Assembly: GCA_938011325.1 (NCBI GenBank)
Contig: CALLUD010000013.1
Coordinates: 37,677-101,676, forward strand
DNA from: an uncultured Spartobacteria bacterium
GTDB lineage: Bacteria; Verrucomicrobiota; Verrucomicrobiia; Chthoniobacterales; JAATET01
Length of the DNA stretch: 64,000 nt
Reading direction: 5' to 3'
Part shown: piece after piece, positions 1 to 11,201 of the stretch
Layout: every line of letters starts with the position of its first letter
How positions within the stretch are numbered: position 1 is the stretch's first letter
Position numbers and translations under genes: made by a program
The notes under the pieces: generated by a model
Told to the model about the DNA's origin: nothing
Seen by the model: the letters and a program-made list of their open reading frames with translations, nothing else
Databases searched by the model: none

Positions 1-2
1 CC

Positions 3-1075
<1,073 letters not shown>

Positions 1076-1079
<4 letters not shown>

Positions 1080-2557
1080 TTTCCCGTCTTCGCCTCTTCG
1101 CGCTGGCGCTGGTCCTGCCGGTGGCCGCCATTCAAGCCGAGACCACTGCAGCAAAGGCCGATACCGACTCCGTGGTGCGGGTCAACTCGACCAATCAGGC
1201 ATTCAACTTTGTCCGCCCATGGATCAAGCGCCAGCCATTCACGCGGCGCGGCATCGGCGTCATCCTTCCCGGCAATCGCGTGCTCGTGACGGCGGAGCTC
1301 GTCGCCAATCACAACTACGTCGAGCTTGAGCGCGCAACGAGTTCCGAAAAATCGCCCGCCGAAGTCGTGCAGATTGACTACGAGTCGAATCTCGCGCTTC
1401 TCGAGCCGCAGATTCCGGGATTCCTCGACGACGCGAAACCCGTGCAGCTTGCGGACGACATTCGTGTCGGCAGCAGGGTGGAGATCCTTCAGCTCGAAAG
1501 TTCCGACGCCATCGCGCTCACGCCCGGGGTGGTCACCACGATCACCGTGCTGCCGTATCCGATGGATGGCGTCGCCCTGCTCATCTACAAGCTGAGCGTT
1601 CCGCTCCAGTATCGCGACAACAGCTTCACGATGCCGGTGTTCTCCGGCGACAAGCTGGCCGGTCTGCTCATGCGCTACGACATGCGTTCGCAGACCGCCG
1701 ACATCGTGCCGGATGTCGTTATTTCCAGTTTCCTGCAGCGCGCCGCGAAGACGCCCTATCAAGGCTTTCCGCGTGCCGGCATCGCATTTGCCCCGACGCG
1801 GGATCCTCAATTCCGTCGCTATCTCGGAATGGCTCCCGGACAAAGCGGCGTTTACATCGTTTCCGTGCAGCATGGCAGCGCGGCGGAAAAAGCCGGCCTG
1901 CGCAAGGGCGACGTCCTGATGCGGATCGACGGCTACGACATCAACGAGGATGGCAACATCGAACATCCCCACTTCGGCCGCATTCCTTTCAGCCATCTCA
2001 TTTCCACGGAGCATCTGCCCGGCGAGAAACTGCTGATGCACGTCTTCCGTGGCGGAACGGACTTCGATCTGGAATTGTCGCTGGAGCCGCGCGATCCGTC
2101 CACCGTGATCAGCGAGCCCCTGATTATGGACAAGGCGCCGCGTTATCTCATTCTGGGCGGCGTCGTGTTTCAGGAACTCTCCCGCTCCTATCTCCGCGAG
2201 TGGGGTGCGGACTGGAAGAACAGTGCTCCGCCACGCCTCGTTTACCTCGACGAATTCCAGGACGAACTTCCCGCCGATCGCGGCAAGATCGTCTTCATCA
2301 GCCAGATCCTCCCCGCCGACACCACGATTGGTTACGAGGATGTGGGCACAGTCGTCGTGGAGAAGGTCAACAACCGGGAAATCCGAAGCCTCGAGGATGT
2401 CGCGGAGGCGGTGAAGAATCCCGTCAACGGATTCCACAAGATCGAGCTCGAGTCCGACCCGGGCACGATCTACCTCGATCCCAAGGCTGTCGAGGAAGGC
2501 GCGGAAGCGCTGAAGGCGAGCTACGGACTGCCCGCGTTGCAAAACCTCGCCAGGTAA
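1076..2557 (+). CDS. Deg9-like paralogue, probable inactive protease
   Basis: 493 residues with an N-terminal signal peptide. It has the same layout as its upstream neighbour: trypsin-like domain (about 30-235), PDZ (about 240-345, GLRKGDVLMRIDG) and the Deg9-type C-terminal PDZ (YLILGGVVFQELSRSYL, IVFISQILPAD). The protease core looks dead. The expected TAAHC segment reads VTAELVANHN, and the GNSGGP loop is replaced by DNSFTMPVF, so the oxyanion glycines are missing, although the Asp-containing strand (DYESNLALL) remains. Coupling through ATGA to an intact paralogue suggests a hetero-oligomer or regulatory subunit; that is inference. Confidence 0.85.
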
Positions 2558-2585
2558 TCCGCTGCAACGGACGCAGCCGCGTCGA

Positions 2586-3578
2586 TCAGTTTGCGCGTTT
2601 CTCCGGCAGGTCGGCGGCGGGCCAGCCATCCACCCAACGGATCGGTATCACTCCAAGCGCGGGCTTGCCATCCATTCGCAGGTCGGCTTCGAAGTGGCAG
2701 CTCAGCCACTCCTCGCCGTCCTTGACGACGATCCCGGCATGACCCGGCGCAACAAGCGGGTCGTTCCGATTTTCGAGAAACAGCGTGCCACCACCCTCCA
2801 GGAGCGACTTGCCATCCTTGTCCACATAAGGTCCCTCGACCGTCCGGCTGCGGCCGACACGAATTTCGTAGGTGCTGTTTGCCCCCTGGCAGCAGGTGCC
2901 ACGATTGAAAAACAGATAGTAATAGCCGTCGTGTTTGTGGAGATAGGCGGCTTCGAGCCCCATCTCCGAAGACGCGATGGGAATGAGCGGCGCCTCAGGG
3001 TCGAGTCGCTTTCCGGTATTCGGATCCAGCTCGACCAGTTTCAACCCGCTCCAATGCGAACCAAACGCCATCCAGAGGCGTCCGTCGTCGTCCTGAAAAA
3101 TCGCAGGATCGATCGCGTTCCAGTCGCCCCCCGTTTGTGAGCGCACGACGACGCCCTGATCCTTCCATTCGAAATTCGGATCGTCGGGATCGAGCGTTGC
3201 ATTCGTCGCGAGGGCAATCGCGGAATCCATCGAGCCCATCGACGAAACCGAGTAGTAGAGCCGGTATTCGTCGCCGACCTTGAAAACATCGGGTGCCCAG
3301 AAGATCCCCTCCTTGTTGTTCGGCACGGTCTCCGCCACCCAATCCGGCGAGCGGTCGAACACCCGCGGGCCGCGCGTCCAGTTCACCAAATCCTTCGAAC
3401 GATAGCTCGGGATTCCCCTGCCCGTGTAAAAGGTCCAGTATTCATCGCCGCATTTCACGATCGTCGACGGATCGCGCGTGCTGATGCCCCGGCTTGCGGA
3501 TTTCTCGAGCGGCTTCGCGGCATGCATGGATTCCAAAGCGAAAGCGACAGCAGCGATAAAGAACGCAAGACGTGACAT
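2586..3578 (-). CDS. GH43 glycosidase, likely arabinan endo-1,5-alpha-arabinosidase
   Basis: 330 residues starting at the ATG that begins a clear signal peptide (MSRLAFFIAAVAFALESMHA); an upstream extension would run through unrelated sequence. The five-bladed propeller of GH43 is supported by RDPSTI (general-base Asp, about residue 36), WFTF-type strands with TGRGIPSYRSKDLVNW, NAIDPAIF (second Asp) and MGLEAAYL (proton-donor Glu). The TGRGI...RSKDL pattern is typical of endo-arabinanases rather than beta-xylosidases. The product is exported and probably acts on plant arabinan. It is convergent with the protease pair and lies downstream of the exonuclease gene on the same strand. Confidence 0.88.
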   Translation of the reverse strand: MSRLAFFIAAVAFALESMHAAKPLEKSASRGISTRDPSTIVKCGDEYWTFYTGRGIPSYRSKDLVNWTRGPRVFDRSPDWVAETVPNNKEGIFWAPDVFKVGDEYRLYYSVSSMGSMDSAIALATNATLDPDDPNFEWKDQGVVVRSQTGGDWNAIDPAIFQDDDGRLWMAFGSHWSGLKLVELDPNTGKRLDPEAPLIPIASSEMGLEAAYLHKHDGYYYLFFNRGTCCQGANSTYEIRVGRSRTVEGPYVDKDGKSLLEGGGTLFLENRNDPLVAPGHAGIVVKDGEEWLSCHFEADLRMDGKPALGVIPIRWVDGWPAADLPEKRAN

Positions 3579-3622
3579 GGGGAACGGACATAACGTGATG
3601 TCCCGTCCTCCCCGCGTCAAAG

Positions 3623-4537
3623 TCAAAAGAGTTCGGCCTGGGTCTCGCCTGCCGCGCTGCCCGCCGAAGCGGCGGCAGCCTCCTTCTCGATCTCCGCGAG
3701 CAGCCCCTTGAACTCGCATCGCCGGAAGGCCTCGATGAGTTCGGGATAGCGTGGAACGATTTTCAGATCGTCGATCGGCACCGGCAGCTCGATGTCGAGA
3801 TCCAGCGAAACCATCTGGCGGTTGTCGATCACCTGTTGCCGCTGTTCGATCAACTTCTCACGAGTTCGCGCGCTGGAGACTTCATTGACACGTTCCAGCA
3901 GCGCCTCGACGGAACCGAATTCGCGGATCAGTGCGGCGGCGGTTTTCTGGCCGATGCCGCCAACGCCGGGAATGTTGTCCGAGCTGTCGCCGGTCAACGC
4001 AAGCACGTCGCCAATTTGATGCGGCTCCACGCCCCATTTCGCGCGCACGGCATCGGCACCAAGCAGGGCGAACGTCTCACCCGGAGGCAGATCCACCTTG
4101 TTCGTCGAGTAGATGCGGATGCGGCCGTTGACCAGCTGAAGGATGTCCTTGTCGTTCGTCGCGATGATGGTTTCGCCGCTGTGCTGCGTGGCGTAGGAGC
4201 CGATGAGGTCGTCCGCCTCGGTGTCGGGCAGCGACAAACTCGCGACACCGAGCAGCGGAACGATCTCCTGCATGAGCGATTCCTGCGAGCGCATCTCGTC
4301 GGGCATCGACGGCCGGTTTTGCTTGTAATCGGGCTGGAGCTGGACGCGCCGCGCCGGCATTCCGCGATCCCAGATCACCGCGGCACGATCCGGCTTCACA
4401 TCGACGATCATTTTCCGGAGCGCCTTCGAGAATCCATAAATGGCATTCGTGGGCTCGCCCTTGGAATTGCTCAATCCCCGGATCGCGAAAAACGAGCGAT
4501 AGAGAAAATAATGTCCGTCGACGAGAAGCAGGCGCAT
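3623..4537 (-). CDS. 5'-3' exonuclease (Pol I N-domain type)
   Basis: 304 residues. The start MRLLLVDGHYFLYRSFFAIRG was chosen because the conserved nuclease fold begins there; the 23 residues upstream are not conserved-looking. The PIN-like 5' nuclease core has the metal-binding acidic cluster (LLVDGHY, DTEADDLIGSYA, IIATNDKD). The helix-3-turn-helix DNA-binding motif follows (ALTGDSSDNIPGVGGIGQKT, about residues 185-205). It is a stand-alone flap endonuclease or exonuclease without the polymerase domain, which would process RNA primers or flaps in replication and repair. The C-terminal tail is alanine-rich. Confidence 0.9.
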   Translation of the reverse strand: MRLLLVDGHYFLYRSFFAIRGLSNSKGEPTNAIYGFSKALRKMIVDVKPDRAAVIWDRGMPARRVQLQPDYKQNRPSMPDEMRSQESLMQEIVPLLGVASLSLPDTEADDLIGSYATQHSGETIIATNDKDILQLVNGRIRIYSTNKVDLPPGETFALLGADAVRAKWGVEPHQIGDVLALTGDSSDNIPGVGGIGQKTAAALIREFGSVEALLERVNEVSSARTREKLIEQRQQVIDNRQMVSLDLDIELPVPIDDLKIVPRYPELIEAFRRCEFKGLLAEIEKEAAAASAGSAAGETQAELF

Positions 4538-4662
4538 GAGCCGGGTGAGTGCTGAAGGATTGGGAGAAGTGGCTGCCGGGATGACGGGCACTTTGCAGGA
4601 CATCACACGCCCTGCGCAAGCCGTTCATCCCCCGGCGATCGGACTTCCCGGTTCCGCCCCCG

Positions 4663-5697
4663 TTAGTGCGGATACTGCGGCGCAGGCGGCACGGGAGGTG
4701 GCGGCGGCGGCGGAACCGGCTTCGGCTGCTTCGGACCCGGAGGCGGTTTCGGCGGTTTGCACTCGGGCTTGGGAGGTTTTGGCGGCTTCGGTGGCTTGGG
4801 AGGTTTCGGAGGCTCCGGCCGATCGTGATGCTGCCGCACCTGCGGAAGCGTGCGTTGATTCCCGCTCACCGCGGCCACCCTTCGGACATTGTTGGAAGGC
4901 ACCTCCGCATCGGTGCGCAATGTCGCCTGGTTGGCCACGCTCGTGACCTGAAGCGTCGGATTCTTCCGCTTGCCCTTGAGCGCGTAGTTCACGTTGATGA
5001 GCTTGCCCTTGGCCTTGAGGATCCGCTGCTCGTTCACCGTCTGCATGATGAACGGCTGGTTGTTCAGCTGCGAAAACTCGCTGCTCATGAGCCCGGACGT
5101 TTTGATGAGACGTCCGACGTCCACCACCATCGGCGCTTCGGGAAACTTCTGCGCATTGGCCGGGATCGTGATCATCTGGCCCGCCTTCAGCAGCATCGAC
5201 TCACCGAGCCGGCCTTTCAGGTTCAGGCGCATCGTGCCTTCGAGCACGATGAACTTGACGATTCCCTTGGCGCGGTCCGCCGCCTTGCGGAACTCGATCA
5301 TGATCGTCGTTCCGGTCACGGCCGCCGTCACCGCCGCGGTATTGATCGTCGCGCCACCCGCATCCTTCGGCACCTCGAGGAGGATCACGCCCTCGTCGAG
5401 ATTCAGGTCCCGCGTGCCGTGGTCGAAGCTGAAGAGCGAGTTCGCGCCGAGGCGGGCAATGGTTGAATCGTTGAACGCGAGCTCGGCCCGGGACTTCACG
5501 CCGGTCTGCACCGCCGTGCGGCCGCTCACGCGATCACCAACTTTCGCCGGGATCTTCGAGCTTTCGCCGGGAAGGAGTTCGACAATGTTATAGACACGAG
5601 TCACTTCCGCGCTTTGCAAGGGCCCGGCCGCACGACCGAGCAACGGAACCGCGAGCAGGACCGCGCCCGTCAGGGAGATCTTACGCACCAATGTCAT
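4663..5697 (-). CDS. FecR-domain protein with proline-rich C-terminus
   Basis: 344 residues with a signal peptide (about 1-23), a FecR domain (about 50-180: VGDRVSGRTAVQTG, SRAELAFNDSTIARLGANS, TTIMIEFR) and a PKPPKPPKPP-type tail from about residue 295. FecR domains sense or transmit a periplasmic signal; the proline stretch may span peptidoglycan. It is separated by 4 bases from the upstream outer-membrane protein gene, with which it forms a unit, and that unit is divergent from a CHASE2 adenylate cyclase. FecR-domain proteins often occur beside CHASE2 cyclases, so a common envelope-stress circuit is plausible. No FecI sigma factor is visible nearby. Confidence 0.85.
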   Translation of the reverse strand: MTLVRKISLTGAVLLAVPLLGRAAGPLQSAEVTRVYNIVELLPGESSKIPAKVGDRVSGRTAVQTGVKSRAELAFNDSTIARLGANSLFSFDHGTRDLNLDEGVILLEVPKDAGGATINTAAVTAAVTGTTIMIEFRKAADRAKGIVKFIVLEGTMRLNLKGRLGESMLLKAGQMITIPANAQKFPEAPMVVDVGRLIKTSGLMSSEFSQLNNQPFIMQTVNEQRILKAKGKLINVNYALKGKRKNPTLQVTSVANQATLRTDAEVPSNNVRRVAAVSGNQRTLPQVRQHHDRPEPPKPPKPPKPPKPPKPECKPPKPPPGPKQPKPVPPPPPPPVPPAPQYPH

Positions 5698-5701
5698 CAG
5701 C

Positions 5702-6649
5702 CTAAAAATTTACCAGAATCGCGATTCCGCCACCCAAATTTGCAGAAAAATAGCTGAACTGCTCTTCCGTGGAGCGGTTGATTCCAATCGTGCTCAACCC
5801 CTGCACACTCAACCAGTTCGTGAATGAGACCGTCAACCCGCCGCCGATGAGCTGATTGAAATCCGCCCGATCCTCGTAGCGGTAGGGCTGCGCGGCCATC
5901 CGATAGTAGAGATCGAGCTTCAGCATGCGCGTGAGGCTCGCTTGATAACCGGTGAGCCATGCAAACTCGTGGCGCAGCGCGTAGTCGGGCCAGCCACCGA
6001 GGGAGAAGTCCATGCTGGCCGACGTGTAAAAAAGGTGCGCCCGGCTCAGCACGAATGTCTTGCGCATGCCGGCCATCAACGCGTGATCGTGATAAATCTC
6101 CCGGTTGAGACCCCGCGCCGTGAGCAGGTCGTAGTTGTAATTCGCAAAGAGCGTGAGGTCCTGCAGTTCGCGGATCACGTAAATGAAGCCCGCCGTGAGT
6201 GTCGTGGCATTGAAGTCGAGGCTGCTGTTCCGCGCGTAGCGGAACATGCTCTGCTCCACCGAAAACTCCGCAAAGAGATTCCCTCCGAGATGAGGCAGAT
6301 AACTGCCACCGAGCGAGCCGGTCATGAACGTATCGGAGCCCTGCGTGTCGTCGAGCAGCTCGGCATTGTTCGTCCAGAAAACGTTCCAGTTCGTCCACGC
6401 GCTGAAGGGCTGATACTTCTGCTCGGGCTGAAGCAGAATCTGCTCGCCGATGTCCGGATCGGAAATGCTGGCCGGCGCAAACGATTCCGTCGACGTCATC
6501 GAGCTCGTCACCAGGCCGCCTTCGACTTCCTGCGTCATCAACGCCTGCTCCTGTGCCTGCACCGCCTGGCTTGCCTGCTGTGCGGCAACGGGAGAAACAA
6601 CGGCGGCACCGACGAGCAATACGGCGGCCCACTTCAGGGAGATCGACAT
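5702..6649 (-). CDS. outer-membrane beta-barrel protein
   Basis: 315 residues with a signal peptide ending in AAVVSPVAAQQ. Alternating hydrophobic/polar strands run through the mature part, many with aromatic ends, and the final residue is Phe (AILVNF), the usual outer-membrane insertion signal. I cannot name a specific family. It is the first gene of a pair with the FecR protein and shares a 60-base divergent promoter region with the adenylate cyclase gene. Confidence 0.65.
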   Translation of the reverse strand: MSISLKWAAVLLVGAAVVSPVAAQQASQAVQAQEQALMTQEVEGGLVTSSMTSTESFAPASISDPDIGEQILLQPEQKYQPFSAWTNWNVFWTNNAELLDDTQGSDTFMTGSLGGSYLPHLGGNLFAEFSVEQSMFRYARNSSLDFNATTLTAGFIYVIRELQDLTLFANYNYDLLTARGLNREIYHDHALMAGMRKTFVLSRAHLFYTSASMDFSLGGWPDYALRHEFAWLTGYQASLTRMLKLDLYYRMAAQPYRYEDRADFNQLIGGGLTVSFTNWLSVQGLSTIGINRSTEEQFSYFSANLGGGIAILVNF

Positions 6650-6709
6650 GAGCGCGGATACTGAACGACGCCGTGAGAGGAGTCAATCGGCCATCCGGCG
6701 GGCTTTTCA

Positions 6710-8854
6710 ATGCCACCCGGACTCGGCTATCTGTGGCCCGTGCCCTCCGCCGAAGAAAAACGCCTCCGCCGCCGACTGGTGGAGCTTTTCTGCATTTGTT
6801 TCGCGGTTATTCAGATCGGCTGGTTTGTGCTTCCGTCGCTGGAGGTCGTGCGAGGCACCGAATTGCTCGCGCAGGACAAGATTATCTCGGTGGACAAAAG
6901 TGCCGCGCACGCGGACGAGGTCGTCTTCATCGCGATCGACGAACGCTCACTGAAACTCGATCACCTCTGGCCGGAGGAAATCGAGGAATCCCCTGCCCTG
7001 GCCTCCATGGCGGAAACCGGGTTTCCGTGGAATCGCGCCGTTTATGCCGCCGCTCTCGAGCGAATCTTCGCGGCGGGTGCCCGGCTTGTTCTGCTCGATC
7101 TCATCTTCGACAAGCCACGCGAAGGCGATGCGGAACTTGCGGCGACGCTGGAGAAGTTTCCAGGTCGCGTCGTGCTGGCAGCCAACTATTCCCTGGACGA
7201 GGCCGATCCAAATATTGCCCATGACGACATACCGGCCTTCACGTTGCCGGTCGAAACCGTTCAGCCGAAGAACGGTCCGCCGGTGCCGGCCGGTTACGCG
7301 AACTTCTGGACGGACAAGCGCGACCCCGTCGTTCGCACGGCGCTCTACCGCACCACCCTGTCGGAGCTGAAAAACGAACGCCCGAACCCCAGTGAAACGA
7401 TCTTCGCGTCGCTCTCCTTCCGCGCGATCGAGCTTCTCGGATTGCCGACGGATCGGCTGACCACGCATCGTCCGCTGGCCTTCCGTTTTGCCGACACATC
7501 CGCCGTTCCCGTCTTCCCGTTTCATTCCCTGTTCGTGCCGCAGGAATGGAAGCAGGCGCTGAAAGACGGCGAAGCCCTTCGTGACAAAATCGTGATCATC
7601 GGTCCGTCTGCCTCGCGCCTGCAGGATTTTCACGTCACTCCGGTGGGGAAGATTCCCGGGCCCATGTTGCACGCGCATGCCCTGCTCGCCGCGATGAACA
7701 ACTCGTTCTACGTGCGCGCCGGCTGGCTGGCTCGCGCCGGTCTCATTGCCCTCGCATGTCTGGTGGCATTCGTCATTTGCTGGCGTTTCCGCCGGCGGCC
7801 GGTGCTGGCGTTTGTCTCCCTCATTGCGACGGCGGCGCTTTACGTCGGCATCGTCTATGCCCTCGCCCATTGGGCCGACTATCTGCTGTATCCGATTCAG
7901 CCCACCATTTGTCTTCTGCTTGCCGGCGCATCGTGCACGGCGTGGAATTTCGCGCAGGAGCGCCGCGAGAGCAGTCGCATGCGTTCGACACTGGAACGTT
8001 ACGTCTCGCGAAATGTCGTCCGCGAAATTCTCGACAACCGCGAGGACTTCCTCAACGCGCTCGGCGGCACCCGACGCGCGATGACCGTCTTCTTCTCCGA
8101 CGTGCGTGGTTTCACGTCGTTCTCGGAATCCGCCGATGCCTCTGCCGTCGTCGAGCAGCTCAACGAATACCTCGGCGAGATGGTCAGCGTCATTTTCCGT
8201 CACAACGGCACCGTCGATAAATTCATGGGCGACGGCATCATGGCGGTCTGGGGAAACGTGGTGAGCGAAGGGGCTGCCACCGATGCGCGACGGGCCGTGG
8301 AGGCGGCGTTGGAGATGCAATCGCGCCTCGCGAAGTTGAACGGGGAATGGACCCGGCGCGGATGGAAGACGTTTACCGTCGGCATGGGTCTTCACCATGG
8401 CGAGGCGGTTTTCGGCAACATCGGCTCGAACGAGAAAATGGAGCCCACGGTCATTGGCGACACCGTCAACCTCGCCTCCCGCGTCGAGGGACTCACCAAA
8501 AAATACGGCGTCTCGATCTGCATCACGCAACCCCTCGCGGAGCTGGTCAGCGACACGTTTCTGCTGCGCTCCGTGGACCTCGTGCAGGTCGTCGGGAAAT
8601 CACGCCCGGTCGAGATTTTCACCGTGGTCGGACCGCGAAGCGAGGAGCCGTCGGAGTGGTTGAAGCGCTACGAAGGCGCCATTGCCGATTTCCGCGCGAG
8701 GCGGTTCGAAGAAGCCGCCACAGCGTTCAAGCGATGTCTGGAAGAGAACGCCGGGGATCGGCTCTGCGCCATCCACCTGTTGCGTTGCGAGACCTTTATC
8801 GCAGAGCCGCCGCCCGAAGACTGGACCGGCACCGAAATTGCCACGTCGAAGTAG
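6710..8854 (+). CDS. CHASE2-domain adenylate cyclase
   Basis: 714 residues. An N-terminal membrane helix (about 22-42) is followed by an extracytoplasmic CHASE2 sensor (about 45-310), two or three further helices (about 335-410) and a class III cyclase catalytic domain (about 450-630). Catalytic signatures are TVFFSDVRGFTSF (metal-binding Asp), VDKFMGDGIMAVWG (second Asp, with an adenine-type Lys before it) and the transition-state region GDTVNLASRVEGL. The C-terminus has a short TPR-like segment (FEEAATAFKRCLEENAGD). The predicted product is cAMP. A cyclic-nucleotide-binding protein at 27.3 kb is a possible but unproven receiver. Confidence 0.92.
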   Translation: MPPGLGYLWPVPSAEEKRLRRRLVELFCICFAVIQIGWFVLPSLEVVRGTELLAQDKIISVDKSAAHADEVVFIAIDERSLKLDHLWPEEIEESPALASMAETGFPWNRAVYAAALERIFAAGARLVLLDLIFDKPREGDAELAATLEKFPGRVVLAANYSLDEADPNIAHDDIPAFTLPVETVQPKNGPPVPAGYANFWTDKRDPVVRTALYRTTLSELKNERPNPSETIFASLSFRAIELLGLPTDRLTTHRPLAFRFADTSAVPVFPFHSLFVPQEWKQALKDGEALRDKIVIIGPSASRLQDFHVTPVGKIPGPMLHAHALLAAMNNSFYVRAGWLARAGLIALACLVAFVICWRFRRRPVLAFVSLIATAALYVGIVYALAHWADYLLYPIQPTICLLLAGASCTAWNFAQERRESSRMRSTLERYVSRNVVREILDNREDFLNALGGTRRAMTVFFSDVRGFTSFSESADASAVVEQLNEYLGEMVSVIFRHNGTVDKFMGDGIMAVWGNVVSEGAATDARRAVEAALEMQSRLAKLNGEWTRRGWKTFTVGMGLHHGEAVFGNIGSNEKMEPTVIGDTVNLASRVEGLTKKYGVSICITQPLAELVSDTFLLRSVDLVQVVGKSRPVEIFTVVGPRSEEPSEWLKRYEGAIADFRARRFEEAATAFKRCLEENAGDRLCAIHLLRCETFIAEPPPEDWTGTEIATSK

Positions 8855-8885
8855 CCCCCGGCGCGGACCTCCGCGCGTTACTTCG
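8847..8885. terminator. hairpin between two converging genes
   Basis: Nested inverted repeat that includes both stop codons: CGAAGTA pairs with TACTTCG on the outside, and GCGCGGA with TCCGCGC on the inside. It sits exactly between the converging cyclase and histidine kinase genes. There is no T-tract, so intrinsic termination is uncertain. Confidence 0.4.
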
Positions 8886-10986
8886 TCCGCACGCCGGCAA
8901 GCGCATCCTTCAGCTCGGCAAAATTCAGCGGCTTTCCGACGTAGCCGTCCATTCCCGCTGCGATGCATCGCTGCTCGTCGCCGATCATTGCGAATGCCGT
9001 CACGGCGATCACCCGGCAGCGCTTGCGATCCGGCTCCCCGGCCTCGATGGCGCGAATTCGGCGTGTCGTCTCGAAGCCGTCCATCCCCGGCATCTGCACA
9101 TCCATCAGCACCACGTCGAACAATTTTGCGCGAAACGTCTCCAGCGCCTGCCCGCCGTTTTCCGCGACCGAAACGTCCAGCTCCCATTTCGCGAGAATCG
9201 TCTCGAGAAGCCGGCGATTCGTCCGGTTGTCCTCGACCACCAGCACGCGCAGTCCGTTTAGCGAAGGATCGCGCACCTCCTCCTGCATCGATGGCGCCAG
9301 CTCGCCGTCATACCGCTCCACCTGAACGGTCGCGACAAAGGTCGAGCCTTCGCCTTCGCGACTTTCGACGACAATGTCGCCGCCCATCTGAACACAGAGA
9401 TTCCTCGCGATCACCAATCCCAGACCGCTCCCGCCGAACTTCCGCCCGATCGAATTGTCGAGCTGGCTGAACGGCTTGAACAGTCGCTGCAGATTCGCTT
9501 CGGAGATTCCAATGCCCGTGTCGCGAACCACACAGCGCAGTGCGAGCTGTTTCGTCGCATCAACCTCGGGCGACACCGAGACCGAAACCCCGCCCTCCGA
9601 GGTGAACTTGATCGCATTCGACACGAGATTCCCAAGCACCTGCTCGAGGCGGCGTTCGTCGGCCACAATCTGCGGTGGGGTCTCCGGTGCCAGTTCGATG
9701 GTAAGCTGGAGCCCCTTTTGCTCGGCCTGCGAGGAGAAGCGTCGCCGGATCCGCCCCAGCAAATTACCGATCGCAAACGGCGCGGGATCCAGGGTCAGCT
9801 GTCCCGACTCGATCTTCGAGAGATCGAGAATGTCGTTGATGATCGCCAGCAGCAGCTCGCCATTCTCTTCAACGCACTGCAGGTATTCCGGAGCCTTCGC
9901 CCCGTTGACTTCATCGCGCAACAATCGCGCGTAGCCGAGAATGCTGTGCATCGGCGTGCGAATCTCGTGGCTCATCATCGCGAGAAACTCCGACTTTGCG
10001 CGATCCGCCGCCTGCAGGCTGTCGGCGAGTTTCTTGCGATCGGTGATATCAATCGACAACCCTGCAATTCCCGCAACCTCGCCGTTTGCCCGAAAGACGG
10101 GATATTTGAACACCTCGTGCCATCGCTCCCGCCCCTTTGGCCCGACGGCGCGCTCCCAGTGAAATTGCCGGCCCGTGCGAAGCACCTCGCCATCCTGCGC
10201 GCGAAATTCCCGTGCGACGTCCGGCCCGAAAATTTCGACATCGCTCATCGAAAGGATCTCCTCCTGCGTGTGGCCCAGCGCCGCGGCATAGGGACGGTTC
10301 ACAGCCAGAAACCGCCCATTGTCGCTCTTCAACCACGCATGGAACGGCAGGTTCTCGAGGATCGCGCGCACGCGCTCCTCTCCCATCCGCGCCCGCTCGG
10401 CCTGTTCGCGCATTGCCGACTCGTTTTGAAAATTCAAACGTCGCGCCCGGTAAAGGAACCATCCCACCAGAAACGCCACGAGCACCCCAAGGCTGCCATT
10501 GAGGAACGAGGCACCGAGCACATCGGCACTCCCTTCCGTTTCCCTGGCGCCGAAAAAGAGTACGCAAAACGCGACGAAATAGGCGAACAACAATCCAGCC
10601 AGCAGCCGCGGCGGCAGCAAAATCAGCACCGCGGGCGTGATCGCGCCGAGAATAAACGTCGATGTTTCTCCGAGAATTCTCAGCCCGGTCGCGTAATAGC
10701 CGAACATCAGGATCAACCAGAACGCGAAATACGTCGGCCCGAGCCACCACCTCGCGCGCGGTGAAATCCTCCCCTTTCGCGTCGCCAGAAAGAGGACGAG
10801 GAAAATCAACGAGCCGCCGATATCGAAGGCGCTCCACGGATGAATCCGCCCCTCTCCGACCGCCGCGACATTGTAAACCGCCAACAGAATGCTGAGACAC
10901 GTGCTGGTCAGCAGCAGCCACCACATGCGCTGCAGGTTTTCCCCTGCCATGTGGTCGCGCATGGAATCAGACGGATCAACGCCCAT
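8878..10986 (-). CDS. hybrid sensor histidine kinase with PAS and receiver domains
   Basis: 702 residues from the ATG that follows an AGGGGA ribosome-binding site; a TTG 63 bases upstream is the alternative. About five or six membrane helices span residues 15-190. A PAS domain follows (about 215-320, PFHAWLKSDNGRFLAVNRPY). The HisKA motif is FLAMMSHEIRTPMHSILGY, followed by the HATPase N, G1 and G2 boxes (NLVSNAIKF, DTGIGI, FGGSGLGL). A C-terminal receiver domain (about 570-700) has VVEDNRTNRR, VVLMDVQMPGMDGFET and VTAF. No partner regulator is adjacent, so phosphotransfer probably goes to a separate Hpt protein or the receiver acts as output. Confidence 0.94.
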   Translation of the reverse strand: MGVDPSDSMRDHMAGENLQRMWWLLLTSTCLSILLAVYNVAAVGEGRIHPWSAFDIGGSLIFLVLFLATRKGRISPRARWWLGPTYFAFWLILMFGYYATGLRILGETSTFILGAITPAVLILLPPRLLAGLLFAYFVAFCVLFFGARETEGSADVLGASFLNGSLGVLVAFLVGWFLYRARRLNFQNESAMREQAERARMGEERVRAILENLPFHAWLKSDNGRFLAVNRPYAAALGHTQEEILSMSDVEIFGPDVAREFRAQDGEVLRTGRQFHWERAVGPKGRERWHEVFKYPVFRANGEVAGIAGLSIDITDRKKLADSLQAADRAKSEFLAMMSHEIRTPMHSILGYARLLRDEVNGAKAPEYLQCVEENGELLLAIINDILDLSKIESGQLTLDPAPFAIGNLLGRIRRRFSSQAEQKGLQLTIELAPETPPQIVADERRLEQVLGNLVSNAIKFTSEGGVSVSVSPEVDATKQLALRCVVRDTGIGISEANLQRLFKPFSQLDNSIGRKFGGSGLGLVIARNLCVQMGGDIVVESREGEGSTFVATVQVERYDGELAPSMQEEVRDPSLNGLRVLVVEDNRTNRRLLETILAKWELDVSVAENGGQALETFRAKLFDVVLMDVQMPGMDGFETTRRIRAIEAGEPDRKRCRVIAVTAFAMIGDEQRCIAAGMDGYVGKPLNFAELKDALAGVRTK

Positions 10987-11201
10987 GCGGACTTCCCCTG
11001 CGGAACCGCAGGGAACGGTGGTCGCAATTTCAGGAAGCAGCACGGACAAGCCGTTACTTTAATCCTGAAACGCGCTTGCACAACTCCGCCGGCGAAAATT
11101 GGCGGCAAACCAAGCCCGCTTATTTTCGGGGGTTCGAGACGTATTCTACTCTCGAAAATGCCTGCTCCGGAGCGGGCGCAGCAGACGTGACCGCGAACGC
11201 T

